NCBI RefSeq assembly: GCF_000287355.1
Contig: NC_018420.1
Coordinates: 682,001-746,000 of the forward strand
Direction: 5' to 3'
Length of the DNA: 64,000 bases
DNA from: a secondary endosymbiont of Heteropsylla cubana
GTDB taxonomy: Bacteria; Pseudomonadota; Gammaproteobacteria; Enterobacterales; Enterobacteriaceae
This document shows positions 33,937-44,506 of this stretch, piece by piece (within the stretch, counting starts at the first letter, position 1; each line of letters begins with the position of its first letter). Position numbers and translations under genes: made by a program. The notes beneath the pieces are model-generated. The model did not search any database, was not told the origin of the DNA, and saw nothing but the letters and a program-made list of their open reading frames with translations.

Positions 33937-36227
33937 GGTTGTAGCGAAAATTCTTTAGCTAGTGATTATCGGTAATTTTTTTCGATAATTTAGATTAGAG
34001 TTTCTCCTTGAGAAATTAATATCAGGGTTGTTTATCTTATTTATCAAATCAGCACCTAATCAATTTTATTACTTTCGAGTAGCCTGTATCTCTACCTTTA
34101 GAGCAATCAAAAGTAATGTTTGATTTATATGGTCTATCTAGTATTGATAGAGACATACTAGAAGATATATATGACCACAAATATTACTGTATGTAAAATA
34201 TCAAATTTTAATTCTTTTTAACTTTTATGAATGATATGAGTGACAAGGGTGTCTAGATTTTATTATTAATATTTACTTATAACGACATTAAAATATGTTT
34301 TTTATTGTATTTAACCTTATAAATTATTATTGCTAATAAAAATAGCTCATGGGAATGAAATATTGTCTATCGACTAAGTAATAATCAGTATCTAAAATAC
34401 TTACATACTATAGTTGCGACATTAACCTCATTTTTAGAATAGTAGAACTTACTTTCTATATTATTAATAAATTAGTTTTTATTAAAATTATATACATTTT
34501 AATAAGTCTTAATTATAGCTGATTAAGATTTCCCATAATTTTAATTTATATCTAAAAAAAATAGTTTCAAATAATCTCTTTTCACAAGAGAGGAATAAGA
34601 AGCTTGTTTTCATTTATTATGTTAATGTAAGTGTATTTCTAATCTACGTTATAACTTCTTTGTTTAGTAGTTTAGTATAATTAAACCATTTTTTATTTTT
34701 TTGTCTTTTTCGAAAAGTCTTAATATATTTTTTATATCCAGTTTGCGACTTAATCACATTAATCATTAAATATAGTATAATTTTATAAAAAAATAATATA
34801 CTTGTATGCATTTGCATTTTTCTAGTTTAATTATTTTACATATCTTACAAATTTTTCTTAAAGATTTATTTAATTAAATTTTTCATATGTAGCTTAGATT
34901 TATTTTGCATTTTAAATAATATTATTTAATTATTTTTTTCAAAATTTTACTATAGTGTTAGTATTTATAAATATAACTCACTAAGGGTATGTAATGAATT
35001 ATCCCTCGGAGTCTTTTTGATCAGATTCTTAACGAACATTAAAGTAGTTAAATGTTAAAATTAGTAACTATAATTCTAAATTTCTCTGCATTACGTATTT
35101 ATATGAATTAAATGTTATTTATATACGAAAGCATTAATTTAAAAAAAATAAAAATATCTATTACAAAAACATTAAAAATATAGAGATGTTTATCAGCAAT
35201 TGAGAAGCTTTTTAATAAAAAAGAACGTAAAAACAATTTAACAATAAAAGTATTGCTACCTTATCTTATAAATAACACGCTTATGTTTCTTTGATGTTTT
35301 TATTAATAATATGTTTTATTGAATGTATATTTTTTTAAATTTTATATATGATGTTTGTAGCGTGTAGGTATAAGAAATACTTAATCCTATGATAATTTTA
35401 ATTAAAAATATAATTAACACATTAATTTCAATGCAATAAAAAATTATGTCAATATTATTATTAATAAATTATATTTTGAATTATTAATCAAAAATTAATT
35501 TGAGATTATTAATAACCGATATTGAAAAATTGTATAATGTCGTTTCATATAAGGTAGTGTGTCAAGTGTAAGTATATAATTTAAAATTAATTGTCTAGAA
35601 TTATTTATAGAAAATACTATCGTAGTAAAATCAACACAATAAAAGTTTTATGAATTCTAATAAAATTAGATTTGTTGAAAAATGATAAATGGTTAATTTA
35701 TGATATAGATCATATCTATAGATTTTAAATTCCGCACATTAACTTATTAATGAATACAGATTATTATTTTTATCTAAAAACAATTGATGTTATCTAGATT
35801 AATTTTCTATATAATTAGTCTATTAATTTTTTTTGTTATAAAAAGAACAATTTTATGCTATAAAAATTAGGTTAGATATTTAGAGATTTCTATCATATAA
35901 AATACTTATATGTTTATATGTAAAAATTTATTTATTATTTAAAGAATTTACTTCTAAGTCTTATGCGGTATAAATATTTGATATAATGGGAATTTCACAT
36001 TAAAAATTAAGAAATCTAACCAGGTAGTATAAGTATATCATTATTCAGAAGCATTAATTGTTTAAAACGAAGCGTTGATCAGTGTTTATAAAACATTTAG
36101 ATAAAAAAATAAATTTAATGCATATTAATTGTTTAATGATGCATAGTAAATCTATGTCGTATCTGTAGATATATTACTAGTTTGTATTAATTGTGTTCAA
36201 AATGTGTATTTATCACTCTGAGTGGTT
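33937..36227. other. Gene-free AT-rich region between rsmH and rsmB, with a possible mraZ trace
   Basis: About 2.3 kb with no intact open frame. On the minus strand at about 34070-34125 a short stretch can be read as a broken mraZ start (SKGR then ATR in different frames), in the correct place and direction upstream of rsmH. The rest is extremely AT rich. fmt and def, next to rsmB in E. coli, were not recognised. Promoters for the two divergent genes should lie at the ends. Confidence 0.5.
34070..34125 (-). pseudogene. mraZ: Possible mraZ 5' trace
   Basis: On the minus strand the region reads, in shifting frames, a Thr-Leu, then D/C-S-K-G-R, then A-T-R, in the order of the MraZ N-terminus (TLVNLDSKGRLSVPTRYR in E. 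coli). It lies about 130 bp upstream of rsmH, where mraZ belongs, and in the right direction. Only a dozen codons are involved and no other part of MraZ is recognisable, so this is a weak call. Confidence 0.3.
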
Positions 36228-37526
36228 ATGAACAAATATTGTAACCTACGCGTCATTGCTGCAAGAGTAGTAGCGCAAGTATTAGAAAAAAAACAATCTC
36301 TTAGTATATTGTTACCGTCAATCCAAGCTTCTTTAGCTCAAAAAGATGCTGCATTATTGCAGGAGATATCTTTTGGGATCATGCGTTTTTTACCGCAATT
36401 ACAATGGTTGTTATCACGACTAATGAAAAGAGAGTTAAGGGGAAAACGACGCGAGGTGCATTATTTGTTGATGGTTGGGCTATATCAGCTAATATATACG
36501 CGTATTCCTCCTTACGCTGTGTTGTCAGAAACTGTTGAAGGTGCGGCAACAATGAAATGTCAACACCTCAAACAGTTAATTAATGCCGTTTTACGTCAAT
36601 TTCAACGTCAAAAAAGAGACCTTTTGCTCGAGGTTAAAAATAATCAGGATGTTTGTCATCTTCATCCAAAATGGTTAAAAGAAAGATTTTATATGGCTTG
36701 GCCCATGCATTATGAACAGATAATGAACGCAAATAATCAACATCCACCTATGTGGTTACGCGTTAATCAGCAGTATCATAATCGTGATTCTTACTTAAGC
36801 CTATTAACTGATTTAGGTATTGCGGCTGTAGGACATAAAACGTTACCATATGCCATTAGACTAGAAACGCCTTATACTGCTAGGATTCTCCCGGGTTTCT
36901 ATGAGGGTTGGGTAAGTGTACAAGATGCTTCATCACAAGGCGCCGTTGTATTGCTTGCTCCGAAAAATGGTGAGAAAATTCTAGATTTATGTGCAGCACC
37001 AGGATGCAAGACAACTCATATACTAGAAATCGCACCAGCAGCGCAAGTTGTAGCTGTAGATATAGACATAAAACGCGTAATACGAATTTATGAAAATTTA
37101 ACTCGACTTAAAATGCAAGCAAATGTGGTGATTGGAGATGGATGTAAACCAAATACCTGGTCTTCTGGAATAGTCTTTGATCGGATCCTTCTGGATCCTC
37201 CTTGTTCAGCCACTGGCGTTATACGTAGGCATCCAGATGTTAAATGGCTTCGTCGTGATAGTGATATTGCTAAGTTAGCTAAGTTACAAAAAAAAATACT
37301 ATGTTCCGCGTGGAAGCTCTTAAAGCCTGGTGGTGTATTTTTGTATACCACGTGTTCTATTTTACCAGAAGAGAATTGTGACCAAATTGCTGCGTTTTTA
37401 GATAGCAATCCAAATGCTCTGCTTCAGAAAATCAGCAAGTTTTCTGAAGTTGGCCTCCAGTTGTTTCCTCAACCTGATTCTGGTGATGGTTTTTTTTATG
37501 CCAAGATGATAAAAGAGCAATGTTAG
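36228..37526 (+). CDS. rsmB: 16S rRNA (cytosine(967)-C(5))-methyltransferase RsmB
   Basis: 432 residues from the ATG at 36228 (E. coli 429); a GTG six bases earlier is also possible. RsmB makes m5C967 in 16S rRNA. The N-terminal NusB-like RNA-binding domain is present (about 1-140), followed by the Rossmann methyltransferase domain. The SAM motif is DLCAAPGCKTTHILE (one Gly of the usual AAPGGKT is Cys). The two catalytic cysteine motifs are LLDPPCSATGVIRRHPD and YTTCSILPEEN. It stands alone here, without fmt upstream or trkA downstream. Confidence 0.96.
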   Translation: MNKYCNLRVIAARVVAQVLEKKQSLSILLPSIQASLAQKDAALLQEISFGIMRFLPQLQWLLSRLMKRELRGKRREVHYLLMVGLYQLIYTRIPPYAVLSETVEGAATMKCQHLKQLINAVLRQFQRQKRDLLLEVKNNQDVCHLHPKWLKERFYMAWPMHYEQIMNANNQHPPMWLRVNQQYHNRDSYLSLLTDLGIAAVGHKTLPYAIRLETPYTARILPGFYEGWVSVQDASSQGAVVLLAPKNGEKILDLCAAPGCKTTHILEIAPAAQVVAVDIDIKRVIRIYENLTRLKMQANVVIGDGCKPNTWSSGIVFDRILLDPPCSATGVIRRHPDVKWLRRDSDIAKLAKLQKKILCSAWKLLKPGGVFLYTTCSILPEENCDQIAAFLDSNPNALLQKISKFSEVGLQLFPQPDSGDGFFYAKMIKEQC

Positions 37527-38602
37527 AGCTATTGTTATCTCATAAGAGATATATCTTACGTAGTAATAACGGAATTTGGTTTTTATAAAAATTTTATCTC
37601 AAATCAAGTGATTGATAATGATAAAAACAATGTTAAATAACTTGCTTTAATTGTTTATAATAGAAAAAGAAGAACTTTATTTTTTTTATCAAACCGTCAA
37701 ATTATTAAACAATAATATTGTAGAAAGGAAGATAACGTTTTTGAATGTTAATTTAAATTTTTTGCGCAAGTAATCTATAAAAAAATAACTCTTTTACTTT
37801 TTTTTAATTTTACAGTAATAAAAATCTCACTGTTTATAAAATTTTATAGCATAATAATCTCTTTTTTAGGCTGATTAATATATACTACCACAATATCTAT
37901 TGTGGTAGATACATTTAAAACAGCTGATTGCTAGAACATTTTAATTTGATTTATTTTTTTACTTGTATTTTTGAAAAAAAATAAAAAAATATTATTCATT
38001 TTCTTTTCAATAAAATCAACGTTTTAAATATAATATCGTTTAAGTCTTTTTTTTAAAACATCACTTTATTGCATCAATCAGCTAATTTCACTTGTTTAGG
38101 AGTGAATTAGCATTAATATTCCTAATATGCTATGGGGTTTTGATAGTTATTTTAATTTGCTTTATATATTCAACATAATAGGAAATCACATTTTTCTTCG
38201 GGTTATTAGTTTTTTTAAAAACTTGAAAAGTAATCTCTAAACCATTTTATTAAAATTAATCACTTTGCTTACAGTAAGTATGACATGTTTAAAAAAAATG
38301 ATTACTGATCCTAATAGAATTGATTGAAGTAAGATATATTAAAAATAAATAAAGTTTTTAATATTTATACTATGACTTAATAGAAAAGTCTCTAATATTT
38401 TAGAGATAAACTAATAAAATATATATTTATCAGCATAAATTAATGATATTTAATATATTTTTTATAAATAGTTAAGAATTAAAGAAAAAAAATCTAATTT
38501 TTTTTTAATTAGTTAAAGGTTAAAGATAGTTGCATAAAAATAGGATAGCTATAAAAAATAATAGTTATAATGATAAGCAAATTTTTTTTAAATCTTATAA
38601 AG
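37527..38602. other. Gene-free region between rsmB and gpt
   Basis: About 1.1 kb, AT rich, without a gene. It holds one perfect 10-bp inverted repeat at 37885-37908, listed separately. trkA, next to rsmB in E. coli, is not recognisable. Confidence 0.55.
37885..37908. repeat. Perfect 10-bp inverted repeat in intergenic DNA
   Basis: CTACCACAAT, a 4-base ATCT loop, then ATTGTGGTAG. The arms contain four G/C pairs, which is unusual in this surrounding. There is no T run on either side, so it is not a typical terminator; an operator-like palindrome or RNA hairpin is possible. Confidence 0.6.
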
Positions 38603-39061
38603 CTATTTTCCTGCTAGAGGTGGTACAAAAATTACTCCCATATCCCATGGTTGCTCAATCCAGGTATTTTGAGGTATATCAATAATATAATCATCTACTA
38701 GTAGATGACCAGCTGGTTTAGCAAAAATAGTAACGAAATGTGCCTTAGGGTATATTGATCGAATAGTTTTAGCGGTGCTACCTGTATCAACTAAGTCGTC
38801 AACTACGATAAATCCTTGTCCGTTTCCTTCGGCACGCTTTAATATGCTCAGATTTCCTTGATTGTCGTGATCATAACTAGCGATACATATAGTATCCACA
38901 TGTCGGATTCCTAGTTCACGAGCTAATAATGTACCTGGTACTAGTCCTCCTCGACTAACAGCTATAATTCCTTCCCATTGTTCCGCAGGGAGAAGACGTT
39001 CAGCCATAGTTCGTGCATATATTTGTAACATGTCCCATGTCGCGACGTATTTATTTTTCAT
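38603..39061 (-). CDS. gpt: Xanthine-guanine phosphoribosyltransferase
   Basis: 152 residues, exactly the E. coli length. Gpt salvages guanine, xanthine and hypoxanthine using PRPP. The PRPP-binding motif is [13 protein letters not shown], and [18 protein letters not shown] and [10 protein letters not shown] are conserved. It is monocistronic. Purine salvage would fit dependence on host-supplied bases, but that is inference. The neighbours found in E. coli (pepD, frsA, crl) are absent. Confidence 0.97.
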   Translation of the reverse strand: MKNKYVATWDMLQIYARTMAERLLPAEQWEGIIAVSRGGLVPGTLLARELGIRHVDTICIASYDHDNQGNLSILKRAEGNGQGFIVVDDLVDTGSTAKTIRSIYPKAHFVTIFAKPAGHLLVDDYIIDIPQNTWIEQPWDMGVIFVPPLAGK

Positions 39062-39816
39062 AAATTTAGCTCTAGTTGCTTGTGATCAATCTAAATAGTC
39101 TTAAAAGGTGAAAGGTGATTATAGAGGGGGAGGCATTTAAATACCAGTGCTCCTCACTCTTTAAACCTATCTTTTGATTTGAGTTAAATGTGCTCTAGAA
39201 GTTATGAATACGCATTCTGGCGGATTAAGATTTATAGGCTATTTAGTGTCTGTTATCATCTATAGACAGTGTGTAAATTGAAAAAAACAGTGCAATATTG
39301 ATACGAAAACGCCGTATCGGTGAGATATTACTTTTTTAATTGGGTCGCAAAAAAAAGATTAAAATTTATTTGCGGTGAGGAAAATCTGACTAATACGATT
39401 AGTGTTTTTTCTTTAAAACAGAAAAACTTGTTGAGTGTTTTTCATGAAAAATTATTTTTTTGTTGCTCTAATTCAGTATAATTACAAGTAAGAAATTTAC
39501 TGGCGCGCATATATAGTTTCTAATAGAACTGAAGAAGAATTTTTAATTTTTCTTAGAATGCCTAAAATATATTAATTATCTGGTAGAGAAGATATTAAGA
39601 TCTCTTTTTCTTTCTGAAATCAGAATGTAGTTGAGATTGTGTTAGCATATTAATATATCTGTCAGATAAACGAAAAAATAAATTAATAAAACATTATTAA
39701 ATTAATAAACATTTTTAAAAAAAATATTAAGTAAAAAATATGTAGGCACTTTTTAAATTAAAAATTTTTATTTATGAGAACAAGGTTCTTGTTTTATATA
39801 GCAACTATGTTTTTTT
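39062..39816. other. Gene-free region between gpt and tRNA-Ser
   Basis: About 750 bp. The part from about 39110 to 39420 is noticeably less AT-rich than most gaps here, suggesting a more recently decayed gene, but no frame gives a recognisable protein on either strand. pepD would be expected at this place in an E. coli-like order; no match was found by eye. Confidence 0.45.
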
Positions 39817-39906
39817 TGGCGGTGAGAGAGGGATTCGAACCCTCGATATACATTTGTATATACACACTTTCCAGGCATGCTCCTTAAACCACTCAGACAT
39901 CTCACC
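39817..39906 (-). tRNA. tRNA-Ser (anticodon GGA)
   Basis: The minus strand reads GGTGAGATGTCTGAGTGG at the 5' end, CCTGGAAAG for the anticodon loop with GGA, a long variable arm, GGTTCGAATCC as the T arm, and the 3' acceptor strand CTCACC followed by discriminator G and an encoded CCA. It is a type II tRNA almost identical to E. coli tRNA-Ser(GGA) (serW/serX), decoding UCC and UCU. The length of 90 nt including CCA is normal, and the acceptor stem pairs fully (GGTGAG / CTCACC). Confidence 0.97.
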
Positions 39907-41404
39907 ACTTAATTGTTCTTTATTTTCTTGATATAATAAAACGATTATTTCGAATATAGTTAAATTTTACTTTAGGAATGAACAAATATTTTTAATAAAA
40001 TTAAAAATAATAATTTTTTAAATAATTTAATTACATAAATTGACATCATTGCTATAATAATGACGCATTATGTTTTTTCATCATAATTTCAAAAAATTAT
40101 TTTTTATAGTTTCATCAGAAGCAGAAATTTACAAAATATTATTTATATTAAAATATTTTTAATATAAACATATTAATTTTATATTTTAAATGGTTATCTG
40201 ATTATACACTAAAATAGTACTCTTACTACTAAGATTTAATTTTAAGCTGTATTTTTAAGAAAAATAAATTTTTTCATATTAATCTGGACTTGGCAAAAGA
40301 TAAATATTCAAAAGTGTCAGTTTTGTGTAAATCAGATTATTGATTAATGATAAACCTGGAATACAACCTAGTTTCATTAAACACCATTGAGCTACAGTGA
40401 CTATTAATATATTTTTTATACAATAAACTCTAAATATTGGTAGTGAGAGATTTATATTTGAGAATGTATAGTAATAAAATTAAAAAAAAATATAAAATAA
40501 ACTTGTGTGAAAAAATTCTATAAGTTGTATGTTGGATTATATGGATTTCTTTTTTTAGTCATTCTAATGAAAATAGAACATTTCATATAATTTCATAAAA
40601 TGAATCTATTTCAATTTTCATCCAGTACACATTAAAGGCAATAATTATGTTAATAAATAAGAGCTGAAAATTATAGATATCAAGCAAATTTTAGTAAAAA
40701 ACACTATTTTAAAAACACTGAATGTTATTTGAGTTATACATAATATAATTATCTATATAGAGTTGTTTAATAGATTTTTATAAAAAATTTTAATTTTATT
40801 AAATATTTTTAAAAACAAATTATTAGAAAACATTTGATTTAAGTCTTTAATTGGAATCTAGTTAATATATTATATTATTTACTAGTTTGAATTATCATAA
40901 TTTTATATTGTTTTTTTTGGATTAAAAATCTTTTAGTTAAAAATGTTATGATGCTATTGTTTGATAATTTTATATTAATAAAAATCATACCATTGTAAAA
41001 ATTTTACCAGATTAAATTAACAATTCTCTACACATTTATTAAATGTGTCTCACATCGCTATTATCTTTTAGATAAATTTATAATAAAAATTTATAAAGTA
41101 AATCTTTTAAATAATAATATCTACGTGTTGTTTTAGTTTTAAGTGTTTAGTTATATTGCATTATGAAAAGCAATATTATTTATAAAGCAATTCAAAAAGA
41201 TTTTATTTAGCAAAAGTAAATTCAATCGGTAAATTCTATTAATTAATCTTGTTAAAGATGTCATCTTTTAAGTATTTATTCATACAATATATACTGTATT
41301 AATATATGTTTTATTCGGCTTGATCTATACTTGATCAAGTAAACTTATAAATGAAGCGAATATTATTTAGCGCATTTTAGATAAAATAATCTTTTATATA
41401 ACAA
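39907..41404. other. Gene-free AT-rich region between tRNA-Ser and grpE, with a tRNA-like remnant
   Basis: About 1.5 kb without a credible open frame. On the minus strand at 40350-40401 there is a tRNA-like fragment (TAGCTCAATGGT for the D arm and GGTTGTATTCC for the T arm) lacking a full anticodon arm. Otherwise nothing is recognisable. Confidence 0.5.
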
Positions 41405-42004
41405 TTAAGCTGTAGATTTTGATACAGAAACCATTGCTGGGCGAAGAAGTCTACCATTTAAAATGTAGCCTTTTTGCATTACCATTATTACATGGTTTGG
41501 TTTATGTTCGTCTGATGGTAACATTGTCATTGCTTGATGTAATTCAGGATTAAAAGGAACGCCTATATCAGCGATAACATCTAAACCGAATTTTTTTATC
41601 ACATCTAGCAATGATTTAAGTGTTAATTCAATACCCTCAATTGTTGCATTTAATTCAACATTGTTTCTATCTGACATGTCTATTGCTCGTTCTAGATTAT
41701 CAATAACAGGCAATAGATCAAAAGAAAAACGTTCTAGTGCAAATTTATGAGCTTTTTCAATATCTAATTCATTGCGTCGACGCATGTTTTCTATTTCTGC
41801 TTTAGCGCGTAGTGCAGTGTCGCGCTCACGTTGTTGAATCTGCTTTAATTCAGATTCTAATTCGATAATGCGTATATTTTTTTTCTCTAATAGATCTTCT
41901 GTTTCAGTCGCTGTTTCTACTTTCTGTTCTATTTCTATTGGATCTTCTTCTAAAAAAAGATTATCAGGGGTGTTTTTTTCTTGTTCTTTGTTAATATTAC
42001 TCAT
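41405..42004 (-). CDS. grpE: Nucleotide exchange factor GrpE (DnaK co-chaperone)
   Basis: 199 residues from [11 protein letters not shown] at 42004 (E. coli 197); a GGAG ribosome site lies about 8 bases upstream. An ORF start at 42031 would pass through this site and has no match. GrpE is a dimer that drives ADP release from DnaK. It has an acidic disordered N-terminus, a long coiled helix ([19 protein letters not shown] then [20 protein letters not shown]), and the C-terminal beta domain with [20 protein letters not shown] heat-shock type promoter is visible just upstream. nadK and recN, beyond it in E. coli, are missing. Confidence 0.96.
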   Translation of the reverse strand: MSNINKEQEKNTPDNLFLEEDPIEIEQKVETATETEDLLEKKNIRIIELESELKQIQQRERDTALRAKAEIENMRRRNELDIEKAHKFALERFSFDLLPVIDNLERAIDMSDRNNVELNATIEGIELTLKSLLDVIKKFGLDVIADIGVPFNPELHQAMTMLPSDEHKPNHVIMVMQKGYILNGRLLRPAMVSVSKSTA

Positions 42005-42044
42005 AAAGTTTGCTCCACAATGCGTTATCAACGTTTTATTTGGC

Positions 42045-42076
42045 TATAATGGGGATGAATGTCTTAGATTCAAGGG
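42045..42076 (-). promoter_or_regulatory. Sigma32 (RpoH) heat-shock promoter of grpE
   Basis: On the minus strand: CCCTTGAAT, a 13-base spacer, then CCCCATTATA, ending about 40 bases before the grpE ATG. This matches the RpoH consensus (CTTGAAA, 13-17 bases, CCCCATnT) almost perfectly and is the same kind of promoter that drives grpE in E. coli. Three to four C in a row are rare in this AT-rich intergenic DNA, supporting selection. Confidence 0.85.
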
Positions 42077-42430
42077 AGAGGACATATGTCTCCTCTGATA
42101 TCAAAATATTCGTTGTTTCTATAGGTCTTAATGTCAGATTGTTCAGAATATTTCCGTTGCATCAAATATATAGGCATCTCCTCTTTGGAGATATAAAATT
42201 AAAACTTTCATTAATATTAAAGAAATCTATAACTCTACAATATTCAGAAAATCTACATAAAACTCAGAGTATAATAAAAGCTATGATTTGAGTTAGTAAG
42301 CAATATTTTACTTTAGATTTATGATTAGTAAATTAAAAATTGAAATCAAGTGGAGGGGTAGTCAGGTTGGGTATTAGACTATTTAATTTCATTTTTAAAA
42401 ATTAATAGCACATAACTAAGGTGATGATTT
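42077..42430. other. Intergenic region between grpE promoter and the Zn-ribbon gene
   Basis: About 350 bp without a gene. Open frames starting at 41868, 42010 and similar are antisense or chance. The end carries the ribosome site of the following gene (AAGGTGATG). Confidence 0.5.
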
Positions 42431-42634
42431 ATGGTTGATAGTATTGATATAGCCAGTCAGAATGAAGAAGCATTTCGTCAACATGTAATTGCGAATCATC
42501 GTGGTGAGCCTCTACCTATTACTGGTCGGTGCTATAACTGCGGAGAACTGACAGAGGGTAATTTTTGCTCTAAAGAGTGTGGTGAAGATTGGGAAAAGCG
42601 AAAATTTTTTGAAAGCCAGAAATTAAGAGGATAA
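42431..42634 (+). CDS. Small zinc-ribbon protein of unknown function
   Basis: 67 residues with an ATG start and a good ribosome site (AAGGTGA, about 6 bases upstream). Composition is protein-like, unlike the chance frames around it. The first 25 residues (MVDSIDIASQNEEAFRQHVI) resemble the N-terminus of small phage/plasmid DksA-TraR type zinc proteins. The second half has four cysteines in CYNCGE ... FCSKECGEDWEKR, a compact zinc ribbon or treble-clef as in DUF2116-like proteins. I do not recognise a specific gene and it is not YacG. It sits alone between grpE and bamE, where nadK and recN are in E. coli. Role unknown; nucleic-acid or RNA polymerase binding would be a guess from the fold. Confidence 0.75.
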   Translation: MVDSIDIASQNEEAFRQHVIANHRGEPLPITGRCYNCGELTEGNFCSKECGEDWEKRKFFESQKLRG

Positions 42635-44146
42635 ACGTAAACTGTTTATATTATTTCTATAATTATTATGAAAACTAAAAATTAGTAACTATACTCGGCC
42701 CTAAGCGAATTAATTGTTCTAAGATTTAGATCTCATTCAACATTCCTAAAATTCTGTTTTATTAAGTATTGCACCTTGTATTGGTAAGTTGCGAAAATAA
42801 TCATGCAAAATTAGATTTTATCATCTATTTTCGCTCGCAAAAAGTATAGTTTGTTAAATAATTAGACTGATAATCTAATTAATTCTTTTAAAATCATTTT
42901 GCTATTAACTTCCAGAGGCTTTCTTAGTGAACAAGGTCTATTTTATAAATGCTGTATTTTATAATTTATCTGGGAATGAAAAGGATTGATCTTTTTTTTA
43001 CTAGTGAATAATAAAAGTTTAAGGTCATAGATAAGAATTCTTATCTAACCTTGTTCTATCCCCCCTCCTGTTATTTTGAATAACTGTAATTTATTAAAGA
43101 ATTTAGCATGTTCAATATAATTCTTATCATTTAAGATATTGTTTGTGTTAGAGAATATCATTATATTATAACATATAAATTTAATGAAACATTTACTTTA
43201 AATGGTAAATAGCATTTTTTTATTTTTACTTATTTTAAAATCTCTATTTTCGTTGCTTTGTAAGTTCAGTAGCTGTATATTTTGTTATGAGTATATGTTT
43301 TTATGGATTTAAGTTGTTTTTTAATTCAACAATTCAGTGTGAATCTAGAGGTCTTAATAGAGAATCTACTTAGATTTAATCTGTAAACAGATAACACTTT
43401 CGTAAGAGGATTTACGGTATAAAAAATAGACAAAAAATTATATTTATTTTTTTACAATGAAATTGTTTATTGATTGTTTTTTGAATGAGTATTTTACTGA
43501 GTAAGCGTTTGAAGTAAGTTTTTTATATGTTAATTGACATGTTTATCAAATCTATTGAGTAATAAAAAAACAAATTGTTTGATCGTTGTTTTATAATTAT
43601 TTTGTATATTGATTATAAAATTTTTCATAAAGTTTGTATTTAAGATAATCGTACATATATATCAACAGATAATCAATTATAATTTAAATTATAAAAAAAT
43701 AATTGTTCTAACTATAACTAGGAACATAGAAATAATGAATATCAGTGAAAAATACGATTTTTTTTATAAAAATCATATTATTAATGATAAAATATAAAAC
43801 TAAACATTGTCGTATAGACGACATTGTACGAAACAAGTAAACTTTTTGGTTGTCAATAGAATCTTTCTTGCGATTTATTGGCGAAGCAGAAAATATCAAA
43901 TGTATCTATCTTATTAATACTAATGAATATTTTAAAGTAGTGATTATTAATATTTATTATTTATAATATTTAATAAATTTAGGATAAAGATGAATCTACA
44001 AAACATTCGTTTATATAGTTTATGATACTTAATATTTGTAATGACATTTTTATAAGTAAAATATTATTATAAATTCTGTTTATATAAGTGAATTATCTCT
44101 CTAGAAAAAAGATTCATTTTTATTAGAAAACTTAGATAATAGAGTT
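42635..44146. other. Gene-free region between Zn-ribbon gene and bamE (site of lost nadK/recN)
   Basis: About 1.5 kb, AT rich. In E. coli the interval grpE-bamE holds nadK and recN on this strand; neither is recognisable. A 62-codon frame at 43609 is AT-driven (Ile, Lys, Phe, Asn, Tyr) and not considered a gene. NAD kinase is normally essential, so it must be elsewhere or supplied otherwise. Confidence 0.55.
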
Positions 44147-44506
44147 ATGAATATTATGACTGATAAAAAAATAATTTCTACTGTTTTTGTTGTCATATTA
44201 ATTTCTGGTTGTTCAATGTTTAAAAACATAATTTATCATCCTGATATTAACCAGGGTAATTATTTGATCTTATCTAATGTTTCTCGCGTTCGTATTGGTA
44301 TGACAAAACAGCAGGTAGTTTATATTCTTGGCAGGACCATTATGCATGATCCGTTTGATTCAAATACGTGGTATTATATTTTTCGCCGTGCATCAGGATA
44401 TAAAAATATTTCGCAAGAAACATTGATTCTGACTTTTAATGATCACGATGTTCTTATAGACATTAACTATAGAACTGCATTTAAAAAGTCTAAAAATCTA
44501 GGGTAA
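44147..44506 (+). CDS. bamE: Outer membrane assembly lipoprotein BamE
   Basis: 119 residues (E. coli 113; SmpA). A lipoprotein signal peptide ends in the lipobox ISGC, so Cys22 would be lipidated. The mature part matches BamE: YHPDINQGNYL, then VSRVRIGMTKQQVVYILG and HDPFDSNTWYYIFR, followed by TLILTFNDHDVL. BamE is a small subunit of the BAM complex that inserts beta-barrels in the outer membrane. The order bamE(+)-ratA(-) is the E. coli one with ratB lost. An alternative start at the Met in position 4 is possible. Confidence 0.93.
   Translation: MNIMTDKKIISTVFVVILISGCSMFKNIIYHPDINQGNYLILSNVSRVRIGMTKQQVVYILGRTIMHDPFDSNTWYYIFRRASGYKNISQETLILTFNDHDVLIDINYRTAFKKSKNLG

Noticed and set aside
42010-42291. 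93-codon open frame upstream of the Zn-ribbon gene
   Set aside because: It runs through the grpE promoter and leader on the opposite strand, with no protein-like pattern; best explained as chance.
42431-42634. Identification of the small Zn protein as YacG
   Set aside because: YacG has its first CPxC motif near residue 9 and a different C-terminus; here the cysteines are in the second half and the N-terminus is DksA/TraR-like.
43609-43797. 62-codon open frame as a hypothetical gene
   Set aside because: Composed almost only of AT-driven residues (Ile, Lys, Asn, Tyr, Phe), no family pattern and no clear ribosome site; overlaps another such frame on the opposite strand.
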